Positions 44,758-52,060 of a stretch of 64,000 nt of DNA are shown here, piece after piece. This DNA comes from Campylobacter suis (GTDB lineage: Bacteria; Campylobacterota; Campylobacteria; Campylobacterales; Campylobacteraceae), in assembly GCF_905120475.1 (NCBI RefSeq), contig NZ_CAJHOE010000001.1:434001-498000 (forward strand), in the 5' to 3' direction. Position 1 is the stretch's first letter; every line of letters begins with the position of its first letter. The notes beneath the pieces were generated by a model. It ran no database searches, was not told the DNA's origin, and saw only the letters and a program-made list of their open reading frames with translations. A program made the position numbers and the translations under genes.

Positions 44758-46834
44758 ATTTCACACCTTTCATTGAGTTTAAAAGTAGCCATATCGTTGT
44801 GCCGTTGTGAAGGACGGCTGTTGCGATAGGATTTAGCATGCCAATCGTTGCGGCACCTAAAATAGCTGTATTTATGGCGACGGTTGCGTTAAAATTTGAG
44901 CCAATGAGTTTCATTGTGTTTACGGCCAGCTCTTTTGCTATGGCAACGCTTGCGATGTCATCTTTTAGCAAGCTTATATCAGCCGTTGCTTTTGCGATAT
45001 CTGCGCCTTTATGCATGCTTATACCAACATCTGCTTTACTAAGACTAGGAGCATCGTTTATGCCATCACCAACAAATGCCACCTTTTTACCCTGTGCTTT
45101 TAGCTCGCCAATGATACGCGCTTTATCTGTAGGCAAACACTCGGCAAATACTTGATCGCAACCAAGCTCTTTTGCCACCTCTTGTGCTTTTTGCTTTACA
45201 TCTCCGCTTAGCATTATGATCTCTTTTACGCCCAGCTCGCGTAGTTTTCTAAGAGTTGACTTAGCGTTTTCTCTCATGTCATCTTTCATCGCTATAACAC
45301 CAACAAGCTGTTTATCATAACCTACAAAAAGAAGAGTAAGACCGCTGTTTAGAGCCTTTTGTATTATGGCATTGTGCGGAGCAAAATTTATACATTCATC
45401 ATCTTCTAAAAAATGGCGCGAGCCAATGACAACCTCTTTGCCATGCATCGATGTTTTTACTCCATGTGCCACGATAAACTCAACTTCATCGTGATGTATA
45501 TGGCTAAAACCACGCTTATTTGCAGCATCTACGATAGCCTCTGCCACTGGGTGAAAATAATGCTCCTCGGCACTAGCGGTTAAGTTTAATATATCATTTT
45601 CGCTCATGTCCTTTTGAAATGAGTAAATTTCAACAACGCTAAGTCGCCCATGTGTGAGCGTGCCAGTTTTATCAAAGACAAATGTATCGGCACTATTTAG
45701 CGCTTCAATAGCCTTTGCGCCCTTAATTAAAATTCCATTTCTACCCGCCTTTGATATACTTGACTTAAAGGCAACAGGTGTAGCAAGCTTAAGCGCACAT
45801 GAGTAATCAGCCTGCAGAACGCTAGCAACGCTATTCATATCTCTTTTTAGTAGATAGCTTACGCCAGCAAGACTAAGTGTTACTGGAACTAGCTTATCGG
45901 CTAGCTTTGTAGCCTTTAGTCCTATGGCTGATTTTTCATTTAGTGAGCTTTGGATGTATTCTTTTATGCGCGCTGTAGCAGTCTCATCGCCTACATTTTC
46001 AGCCCAAATTTTTATACGACCATCTTCAACAACAGTCCCACTTATAACTCTATCTCCACGCATTTTGGCCACTGGTTCAGCCTCGCCAGTCATTGATACT
46101 TGATTAACACTTGCGTTGCCATCAACGATATAGCCATCAATACCTATCGTCTCACCAGCCCCAACCACGACTATGTCGCCTTTGCTTAGTGTATTAGTTT
46201 TTACTTTGTTAAGTATAAATTTTCCACCTTCTCGGCGCTCAATCCAGACCTCTTCGATGTTTGGTTTGGCTAGCTCTTTTATTAGGTCATCGCTTCTGTG
46301 AGACGCGCTTTCTTCCATGTATTCGCCAAGATTTAGCATAAAATTTGTGCTATTTGCCGCTAAATGATCGCCTCTTGCCAAACTAACGCCAATAGCCATT
46401 GATTCAAGCACCTTTGAGGTTATACCATCTTCTTTTAGTTCGCTTAAGCCTTGTTTTAAATTTTCACCGCTAGCATAAAGTCCCAGCGCTGTTTTTGCGT
46501 AGTTGCTTGATATAAGTGGCGATAAAGCCATAACCGCGCCAGCCTTATATATAGGGGTTTTGTTTGGCAGACTTGTGTCTTTTGGTTTTTTTGGCATATC
46601 AAGAGTTTTGATAAAATTTAAAATTTCATCTAAGCTGCCATTATGTTCTACTACGATACTCTTTGCGTATTTATTGACACGAACGCTTTTTACAAGTCTG
46701 TGTTCGCCTATACTAGCCTCTATAAAGCTTACATCGCTACGATTATTTAGCTCATCACACCCGATGCGAACTCTATTTTTGCACTGGTGTATGATGCGTA
46801 CGCTATTTTTGTGCTTCAAGCTCTGCTTTAACAT
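44747..46834 (-). CDS. Divergent P1B-type metal ATPase (P1B-6/FezB-like)
   Basis: About 695 residues. The N-terminal 80 residues form an HMA-like domain with HQCKNRVRIGC in place of the usual C-x-x-C. The ATPase core is complete: TGE at about 251-253, phosphorylation site DKTGTLTHG at 390, HP at 430-431, and GDGINDAPS at 591. The metal-site helix reads ADYSCALKLATP (347-350 S-C-A-L) rather than C-P-C or S-P-C, so it is not a standard copper, zinc or cobalt pump. From memory this fits the P1B-6 class, to which ferrosome FezB belongs. ATG at 46834 (TTG at 46840 also possible). Iron as the cargo is inference. Confidence 0.88.
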   Translation of the reverse strand: MLKQSLKHKNSVRIIHQCKNRVRIGCDELNNRSDVSFIEASIGEHRLVKSVRVNKYAKSIVVEHNGSLDEILNFIKTLDMPKKPKDTSLPNKTPIYKAGAVMALSPLISSNYAKTALGLYASGENLKQGLSELKEDGITSKVLESMAIGVSLARGDHLAANSTNFMLNLGEYMEESASHRSDDLIKELAKPNIEEVWIERREGGKFILNKVKTNTLSKGDIVVVGAGETIGIDGYIVDGNASVNQVSMTGEAEPVAKMRGDRVISGTVVEDGRIKIWAENVGDETATARIKEYIQSSLNEKSAIGLKATKLADKLVPVTLSLAGVSYLLKRDMNSVASVLQADYSCALKLATPVAFKSSISKAGRNGILIKGAKAIEALNSADTFVFDKTGTLTHGRLSVVEIYSFQKDMSENDILNLTASAEEHYFHPVAEAIVDAANKRGFSHIHHDEVEFIVAHGVKTSMHGKEVVIGSRHFLEDDECINFAPHNAIIQKALNSGLTLLFVGYDKQLVGVIAMKDDMRENAKSTLRKLRELGVKEIIMLSGDVKQKAQEVAKELGCDQVFAECLPTDKARIIGELKAQGKKVAFVGDGINDAPSLSKADVGISMHKGADIAKATADISLLKDDIASVAIAKELAVNTMKLIGSNFNATVAINTAILGAATIGMLNPIATAVLHNGTTIWLLLNSMKGVKFAK

Positions 46835-47114
46835 CTTCAAATCGCTCTTTTAGCTCTTCTATGCCAGCATTTACTAGCTCGCCACCTTTTATAATAGCTT
46901 TAAATAGGCACTCTTGAGCTTTTGGGTTGGTTAAAACATACGCTGCGATACCACCAAGCGCAAGACCTTTTACAAAGCCAGCGACATTGAAATTTTCAGG
47001 CACAAATGGTAAATTTTGAGCTGCTTCATTTATGGCGTTATCAACTGCATTTGGCTGGGCTGGTTGTTGAACTATGACTTGCTCGCCCTCTTGTAAAATG
47101 TATGGATTTTTCAT
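46803..47114 (-). CDS. YtxH-like small membrane-associated protein
   Basis: 103 residues. An N-terminal Gln/Pro segment is followed by a Gly/Ala-rich hydrophobic helix at about 48-70 (FVKGLALGGIAAYVLTNPKAQ) and a charged C-terminal helix (GIEELKERFEDVKAELEAQK). This layout resembles YtxH/DUF proteins. AAGGAGGAAAA precedes the ATG. Its 3' end overlaps the ATPase gene by about 30 bases. Likely a membrane-scaffold partner of the ATPase; inference from position. Confidence 0.75.
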   Translation of the reverse strand: MKNPYILQEGEQVIVQQPAQPNAVDNAINEAAQNLPFVPENFNVAGFVKGLALGGIAAYVLTNPKAQECLFKAIIKGGELVNAGIEELKERFEDVKAELEAQK

Positions 47115-47395
47115 TTTTCCTCCTTGATTAGGCTATTTATAAGCAAAACAGAGCTAACGCCAGCACCAACACTAAGAGCTGCGTTGAGGTATTTTGCCCT
47201 TGCAATTTGATTTGATGCGTGTATCGCAACGGCAGTTGTTATCCCGCCAACTAGCGACATTTTTATCGTTTTTTTAGCTAAATTTAGCTTATCTTTTTCA
47301 TTTAAATTCAGCGTTGCCGTACCGATACCAGCTATAAGTGCACCGCTGATAAAGTGATCTGCGGGGCTTCTTGTTGTTGTTAAAAGGATCGTCAT
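47111..47395 (-). CDS. Glycine-rich membrane protein of the fez-like cluster
   Basis: 94 residues with two hydrophobic, Gly/Ala-rich helices (about 15-30: ISGALIAGIGTATLNL; 45-60: KMSLVGGITTAVAIHA; and 70-88). Small residues at i, i+4 spacing suggest glycine-zipper packing, as seen in proteins that shape or line membranes of bacterial organelles. ATG 47395 is 11 bases after the preceding gene stop, with AAGGAG upstream. It overlaps the next gene start by four bases. Confidence 0.75.
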   Translation of the reverse strand: MTILLTTTRSPADHFISGALIAGIGTATLNLNEKDKLNLAKKTIKMSLVGGITTAVAIHASNQIARAKYLNAALSVGAGVSSVLLINSLIKEEK

Positions 47396-47406
47396 CAGTT
47401 AGCTCC

Positions 47407-47760
47407 TTATGCGATTGGCTCTGGGGCTGGAGTTAGCGAAGTGGCTGGCTTGTTTTTGCTTTGAGCTGGCTTACGCTTTGCTTGCTTTTTGGTTGCTGAA
47501 GTTTTTGCTGTTTTATTGGCATTATCAACCTCTATCTGCTCTTTTGTTCGTCTTGTGCGTTTTTTGGTTGTTTTTACAATCTCATCAGCAAATTTCTTTC
47601 CTTTTTGCAAAACTTCTTTGCCTTTTTCTAGCCCATCTTCAGCTAGATCTTTACCCTTGTCTAGCCCCTCTTTTGCTATGTCAAAAATTTTTTCGCGCTT
47701 ATTAAACGCAACAACAGCTAGTACGCCAAGCGCGGCTCCTGCGATAAATGGTAGTGCCAT
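47407..47760 (-). CDS. Lysine-rich protein with one N-terminal membrane helix
   Basis: 117 residues from the ATG at 47760, which has AAAGGATCAAAC upstream; an ATG ten codons earlier is less well placed. A single membrane helix (MALPFIAGAALGVLAVVAF) is followed by an amphipathic repeat region with K-G-K-x-x-x motifs (DIAKEGLDKGKDLAEDGLEKGKEVLQKGKKFADE), then a very basic tail (KTTKKRTRRTKEQ..., KKQAKRKPAQSKNK) and a Pro/Ala end. It resembles YtxH proteins with an extra basic tail. A charged surface over a membrane fits binding of a polyphosphate/iron core, but that is speculation. Confidence 0.75.
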   Translation of the reverse strand: MALPFIAGAALGVLAVVAFNKREKIFDIAKEGLDKGKDLAEDGLEKGKEVLQKGKKFADEIVKTTKKRTRRTKEQIEVDNANKTAKTSATKKQAKRKPAQSKNKPATSLTPAPEPIA

Positions 47761-47770
47761 GTTTGATCCT

Positions 47771-48424
47771 TTATTTGGTATTGTTTTCATCTTGATTTTC
47801 CTTTAAATTTTTGCTTATCATCTGTGTGCCTAATGCACCTAAAGCTAAACCACTAAAAAATGGGAAATTTGGATTTGAAAGTAGTTTTGAGATCTGCTCT
47901 TTATCCATTTTTCCGCTTATTATTTGATTTATTTGTTCGCTCATATCGTTAAAATTTTTTTGATAATTATTTAAAATATTTTCGCCAAAATTTTGCTCTT
48001 GTGTTTTATGGCTTTGACTTGGTTTTTTTATCAAGCAGTCCGCAAGTTCTGCTTTTAATGACATGATATATTCGTTGTTTGAAGTTGCCCAGAGACGAAA
48101 AAATATATCCTTTAGTGTCTCATCTTCGCAAATTTTACAAAGATTGTCATAGTTTTTATTTAGACTTAGCTCATAATTTAGAGCAAAAATATATGCTTCA
48201 AAAGTATCGCTAGCCTCAAAATTTTGAGCATCCAAAGCCTCTTTTATTGTGGCTTCATCAAGCTCATTTTTTGAAAGTTGGGTATAGTTTTCAAGAAGTG
48301 TTAGTCCATTTTTTCTTATTTTTAAAATTTGCTCAAAAGTATCACCAAATTTGGCCAAACACTCATAGAGTTTTTCGCCAGTCTTTTCGCTTATATATGC
48401 GATATTTAAGAGTTCTTTGCTCAT
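47771..48424 (-). CDS. Ferritin-like protein with C-terminal membrane segment
   Basis: 217 residues. Residues 10-130 look like a four-helix bundle with acidic positions in the expected places (EKTGEKLYECLAKFGD, LLENYTQLSKNELDE, FALNYELSLNKNYDNL, NEYIMSLKAELADCL), resembling the ferritin-like superfamily, but the usual E-x-x-H pairs are not seen. A Gln/Asn-rich linker leads to a hydrophobic Gly-rich segment near residues 188-205 (NFPFFSGLALGALGTQM) that could insert into a membrane. Its start overlaps the HMA gene stop (ATGA). Ferritin-like fold is inferred from pattern only. Confidence 0.6.
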   Translation of the reverse strand: MSKELLNIAYISEKTGEKLYECLAKFGDTFEQILKIRKNGLTLLENYTQLSKNELDEATIKEALDAQNFEASDTFEAYIFALNYELSLNKNYDNLCKICEDETLKDIFFRLWATSNNEYIMSLKAELADCLIKKPSQSHKTQEQNFGENILNNYQKNFNDMSEQINQIISGKMDKEQISKLLSNPNFPFFSGLALGALGTQMISKNLKENQDENNTK

Positions 48425-48738
48425 GCTATCTTCTTTGCTATTGAGTTTATTTTTTCACTAATGTGGGCTAAATTTTTGCCTTCAAGTAGCTCATCCCAAA
48501 GCTCTTTTGCAAAAATTTTTGGGTCATAATGTATGGTTAGTGAGCCGATTATTTTATTTAGCTTTACATCTTTTATACCATCTATTTTTTGTATTATCTC
48601 ATCAAGTGATCCCAAATTTTCGCTACTTGCAAACTCTTTTATCTCACTACTTACACGCACCCTTATCCTGCCTGGCGTATGGCTAACTGGAGTGAAGTAA
48701 GAGGCTATTTTAACAAGTAGTTTTGGCGAAATTTCCAT
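48421..48738 (-). CDS. Stand-alone HMA-like domain protein
   Basis: 105 residues. HTPGRIRVRV (about 20-29) followed by a beta-alpha-beta-beta pattern (EIIQKIDGIKDVKLNKIIGSLTIHYD) is the metal-binding-like HMA fold without the C-x-x-C, with an arginine pair at the place of the cysteines. The same R-x-R pattern (NRVRI) occurs in the N-terminal domain of the P1B ATPase in this operon. AAAGGAAAAAT precedes the ATG. It is the first gene after the Fur-type regulator, behind two Fur-box-like sites. Confidence 0.7.
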   Translation of the reverse strand: MEISPKLLVKIASYFTPVSHTPGRIRVRVSSEIKEFASSENLGSLDEIIQKIDGIKDVKLNKIIGSLTIHYDPKIFAKELWDELLEGKNLAHISEKINSIAKKIA

Positions 48739-48755
48739 ATTTTTCCTTTATTTTT

Positions 48756-48768
48756 GTATCATTATGAC
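48756..48768 (-). promoter_or_regulatory. Candidate Fur box / -10 region of the fez-like operon
   Basis: The plus-strand bases TATCATTAT (48757-48765) equal the core of the classical Fur box. On the minus strand the same site reads ATAATGATA and includes a CATAAT -10-like element about 23 bases before the HMA gene ATG. Binding here would block transcription of the operon. Confidence 0.45.
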
Positions 48769-48801
48769 GAGTTGTTATTTAAATGCAACTTAAAGTTTTT
48801 T

Positions 48802-48815
48802 GCATATCGTTATCA
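48802..48815 (-). promoter_or_regulatory. Second Fur-box-like repeat
   Basis: On the minus strand GATAACGATATG contains two tandem GATAAT-like hexamers, right after the regulator stop codon and about 40 bases before the first site. Tandem half-sites are the usual binding unit of Fur proteins. Confidence 0.4.
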
Positions 48816-48816
48816 A

Positions 48817-49260
48817 TTATTTTTTGATAGAACTGCACTCAGCACAAATCCCATAAATTATCATCGAATGTGACTTGCATACAAAACCATGTTTAGCACA
48901 AATTTCATCTTGTCTGGATTCTATCGTCTCATCGCTAAAGCCTATGACCTTGTGGCATTTTTCGCATATTAGATGATCGTGATGCGATTTTAAGTTTAGC
49001 TCATATTTTTGCACACCATCTGTTTCATATGTGTTTGTTAAGTGGCACTCGTCAAGAAAATTTAAAAAGCCATAAATGGCGGTTAGAGAGATAGTTTCGC
49101 CATATTTTTGCGAAAAAATTTGTTGGATCTGAGTCGCACTTAAATGGCTTTGGCTTTGGTATAAAATGCTTAAAATTCGCTCTTTTATGTATGAGTTTTT
49201 ATAGTTTAGCTGGCTAAAAAATGATGAAAAATTTTTGTAAAAGCTCTCAAAATCACCCAT
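48817..49260 (-). CDS. Fur-family transcriptional regulator
   Basis: 147 residues. Winged helix with recognition helix near residues 58-70, then the metal-binding HHDH (93-96) and two C-x-x-C pairs (99/102 and 139/142) that hold structural zinc in Fur-family proteins. The recognition helix reads SLTAIYGFLNFL, where canonical Fur/PerR has T-V-Y-R; the arginine is replaced by glycine, so DNA specificity may differ. It is the first gene of the fez-like cluster, 78 bases before the HMA gene, and divergent from a small acidic gene. Likely it controls the cluster; whether by iron or another metal is unknown. Confidence 0.85.
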   Translation of the reverse strand: MGDFESFYKNFSSFFSQLNYKNSYIKERILSILYQSQSHLSATQIQQIFSQKYGETISLTAIYGFLNFLDECHLTNTYETDGVQKYELNLKSHHDHLICEKCHKVIGFSDETIESRQDEICAKHGFVCKSHSMIIYGICAECSSIKK

Positions 49261-49339
49261 TTAATACCTTTATACTCTTAATTTTATAAAATTTGCGCTT
49301 AATGAGCGATAAAATCAAGCAAAATTAAGCTTTTTTTGG

Positions 49340-49345
49340 TATAGT
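49340..49345 (+). promoter_or_regulatory. Sigma-70 -10 element of the small acidic gene
   Basis: TTTTTTTGGTATAGTTT shows the T-rich stretch and TATAGT typical of Campylobacter sigma-70 promoters, 30 bases before the ATG of the 69-residue gene, with TAAGGAA as ribosome site. Confidence 0.55.
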
Positions 49346-49375
49346 TTCGCAATTTTTTAAAACTAAGGAACGCAA

Positions 49376-49585
49376 ATGACTTACGACGAGCTTGAACTAG
49401 ACGCCGTTTTGCTTGAAATTTTAGAAAATCGTGGCAGTTTTGATAGCATGGATGATGAGGAGCTTTATGAACTTATCGAGCATGTAGCCACTTTTACTGA
49501 CGGCGATTACGAGGAGGCGTTTGAATATATGACGCAGTTCTCACCTATCTCTAAAAAACGCTTCGTTTCCCTCTTTATGATCTAA
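49376..49585 (+). CDS. Small acidic hypothetical protein (69 aa)
   Basis: 69 residues, strongly acidic (DELELDAVLLEILENRGSFDSMDDEELYELIEHVATFTDGDYEEAFEYM) with a short basic end. No known domain. Conserved small acidic proteins of this kind occur in Campylobacter but I cannot name one. It has its own promoter and ribosome site. Confidence 0.65.
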   Translation: MTYDELELDAVLLEILENRGSFDSMDDEELYELIEHVATFTDGDYEEAFEYMTQFSPISKKRFVSLFMI

Positions 49586-49726
49586 GATTATTAGCTAGCT
49601 TTTACATTTTTTGATGTATTTGCTAGCTTTTTGGCTCTTTTTATCACAACTTTTTTATCCAGAGTAGCGCTCTTGCGGATTTAAAAATTTTAATTTTTTA
49701 GATACAATACCTAAAAAAGGATAAAA

Positions 49727-50515
49727 ATGAACAAATTTATACTTCTGATACTTGCTTTTTTGTGCCTAAACGCAAATGATATAACAAATGGCGATGTGGA
49801 AATTTATGCTACATCAAGCCCTAAAAATTTAACTATTGATGGTGCTCAAAAACGCTGGATAAGTGCTAAAAACTCAGACTTAAAATTTGCAATAGTTGTG
49901 GCAAACTACCATAAAAGAGGCGAGATAGTGCTTAAAAATGGTGATGAAAGTGTGGTTTATAATGTTGTTTTGGGAGATTATAAAAAAGAGCAAATAAGTG
50001 TCGATAGTAAAAAAGTAAATCCTCCAAAAAAGGTACAAAAACGAATAAATGATGAGAGAGAAGAGGCAAATAAAATTTACAACACGCAAAATTTAGGCTT
50101 AAAAGTCAGCCAAAAATTTATACTACCACTAAACTCGCCTATCACAAGCCATTTTGGCTCAGCTCGCGTTTTTAATAAAATGCTTAAAAGTTATCACGGT
50201 GGGACAGACTTTAGAGCTGCCGTTGGCGTAGAGGTGGCTGCTAGCAATGATGGTGTCGTTGTTATCGCCAAAGATCGCTACTATGCAGGTGGATCTGTTG
50301 TTATAGATCATGGAGAGGGTATTTACACTCAGTATTATCATTTAAGCAAAATTTCAGTAGAACTTGGGCAAGAGATAAAAAGGGGTGAAATTTTAGGGCT
50401 TAGTGGTGCCAGCGGTAGAGTTAGTGGTCCGCACTTGCATTTTGGAGTCATAGCTGATGGCACACAGGTAAACCCACTAAATTTCATTGAAAAAATCAAT
50501 AAATTTTTAAACTAA
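49727..50515 (+). CDS. M23 family metallopeptidase (peptidoglycan endopeptidase)
   Basis: 262 residues. Signal peptide (MNKFILLILAFLCLNA) then a small N-terminal domain and a C-terminal M23/LytM domain (about 130-250) with all zinc residues: SYHGGTDFRAAVGVEV (H-x3-D), and GPHLHFGVIADG (H-x-H). Its relatives in Campylobacter and Helicobacter (Csd/Pgp3 group) cut peptidoglycan crosslinks and set helical shape. Which of them this is cannot be told. AAAAGGATAAAA precedes the ATG. A decayed gene follows. Confidence 0.87.
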   Translation: MNKFILLILAFLCLNANDITNGDVEIYATSSPKNLTIDGAQKRWISAKNSDLKFAIVVANYHKRGEIVLKNGDESVVYNVVLGDYKKEQISVDSKKVNPPKKVQKRINDEREEANKIYNTQNLGLKVSQKFILPLNSPITSHFGSARVFNKMLKSYHGGTDFRAAVGVEVAASNDGVVVIAKDRYYAGGSVVIDHGEGIYTQYYHLSKISVELGQEIKRGEILGLSGASGRVSGPHLHFGVIADGTQVNPLNFIEKINKFLN

Positions 50516-50642
50516 TTTTTGCATTAGCTACGATACTTAATAAAATTTCAAAAAAGAGATAAAATAGGCATTTTTGATAAAATTTTAGACAAAAAGAACC
50601 TAAAAATGAGCCCAGTGCTAAAAAGTAAAACTAGCTGGAAAA

Positions 50643-51341
50643 ATGCCAAATATGCGTGAGTATATAACAAATTTTAGCAAACACGACTCCGCCTGGTTGT
50701 GATACTATTAGCGGCGAATTAAGCGAGTCTATTCAGAAACAAAAAGCACCACTACACCCATAAAGTACATTTTTGGTGGCAATGACGCTTGATGGGGGTA
50801 AGTATCTTTGAGTATTACGAGCAGAATTTGCTGCCATATCATAAGTTATAGCACAAGTGAGCTTTATTATGAGCCAAATACCATAGATGCACTTTAAACT
50901 CGCTAGGGTTTTGAACTTAGTGTGTGTTTGGTGCCATTTATGGGTGATGATGATGACAAAAATAGCGATGGCGGCAAGGTTAAAATAAGCCATACTGGGC
51001 GGTAAATTTAATGCAAAATTTAGCCCGCTATTTCTATGAGAGCAAGAAGTAGTTTAAGGTATATCATTTTTTCCGATTAGCTCACCGATTTGCATGCATA
51101 ACAGACACGAAGCTAGTTGGCATAGTCTTTACTCCGATGTTAGGCTGGGTTATGAAAATAAAGAAATTTTAACCCCAAATGTCAAGGTAGTGTTTTTGCA
51201 AATTTTTAGTGTCACACAGCGTGAGCTTGACTGGCTGTGACAAGACCCAAAAAACTAGCCGTGCAAAGTAGTTTATTGATAAAATGAGAGCTGATAATCC
51301 TTTGCTTATTAGATTTAAACCGCACAAAAGAGTATGTATAA
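50643..51341 (+). pseudogene. Decayed suppressor-of-fused (SUFU) domain gene
   Basis: No open frame spans this 700-base region, but fragments in shifting frames recover a SUFU domain in order: PGCDTISGELSESIQKQKAPLH, IKYIFGGNDA, HIISYSTSELYYEPNTIDAL followed by GFELSVCLVPF, then FFPISSPICMHN, KVVFLQIFSVTQRELDWL, and DNPLLI then DLNRTKEYV with a stop at 51341. These match the family phrases H-Y-I-T-Y-G-x-S-E-L-Y-Y, G-F-E-L-T-x-R and N-P-L-L-x-T-D-L-x-R. Several frameshifts and stops are present, so it is a true pseudogene, not a single error. SUFU proteins in bacteria include polymorphic-toxin immunity proteins. Confidence 0.72.
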
Positions 51342-51437
51342 AAAATTTGACTTGTATGAAGGCGTTCAAAGCGGTAAATTTAGCCAAATTTTACCACTTT
51401 CACGCTACAATCAAGCAAAAAATTCAAAGAGAGTTAG

Positions 51438-52052
51438 ATGGATTTTATTTTGTTTGTGGAGTACATCGGTATCGCATCTGCGGCGCTTTCTGGATTTTTA
51501 TTTGCAGTAAAAAAGGGCTGTGACTGGCTTGGTGTGTTCTTGTCTGCCTTTCTGACTGCTCTTGGCGGTGGTATTGTGCGAGATATGCTCGTTAGCCGTC
51601 CTGTTTATAGCTTTACTAACTATGCACCTATCATCATCGTACTAGCAATGCTTGTTATCTCTTACAATCTACACCTACACTCGCGACGCGATGGCTTGGA
51701 GAAAAAATTTATATTTATCTTTGCTGATGCTATTGATATGGTTATCTTTTCTATAGTTGGTGCCATGATAGCTTGTGAGTATGGTTATAATATCTTTGGT
51801 GTGGCTATGATGGCGTTTTGCAACGGTGTTGGCGGGGGAATTTTACGAGATATTTTGCTTAACGAAGTTCCGTGGTTTTTGAGAACAGGGCTTTATGGAA
51901 CCATAAGTATGGGCGTGGGAGCTTGCTACTATGCTCTTTATATTAGTGGACTTGGCGGGATAGCGACAGTTTTTGTGTTGCTTGGAGCAGGGATAACTCT
52001 TCGTATGTTTGCATATTATAAAGGCTGGTCACTGCCCGCGCTTAAGGATTAA
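51438..52052 (+). CDS. TRIC/UPF0126 family cation channel protein
   Basis: 204 residues with seven membrane helices and two similar halves, each with a GGG-x-x-RD motif (LGGGIVRDMLVSRP near residue 44 and VGGGILRDILLNEVP near 131). This is the bacterial trimeric intracellular cation (YicG/UPF0126) pattern. AGAGAG precedes the ATG. It is the first intact gene after the decayed SUFU gene, convergent with truA. Confidence 0.88.
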   Translation: MDFILFVEYIGIASAALSGFLFAVKKGCDWLGVFLSAFLTALGGGIVRDMLVSRPVYSFTNYAPIIIVLAMLVISYNLHLHSRRDGLEKKFIFIFADAIDMVIFSIVGAMIACEYGYNIFGVAMMAFCNGVGGGILRDILLNEVPWFLRTGLYGTISMGVGACYYALYISGLGGIATVFVLLGAGITLRMFAYYKGWSLPALKD

Positions 52053-52060
52053 AGCTAATT

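Noticed and set aside
47409-47806. Plus-strand frames of about 100 codons inside the Lys-rich gene
   Set aside because: These are reverse-frame shadows of a Lys-rich, low-complexity coding sequence with its own ribosome site on the minus strand.
50733-51387. Minus-strand open frames of 72 and 86 codons at the SUFU remnant
   Set aside because: They overlap the degenerate plus-strand SUFU coding signal, show no family resemblance and no ribosome site, and fit chance open frames in decayed sequence.
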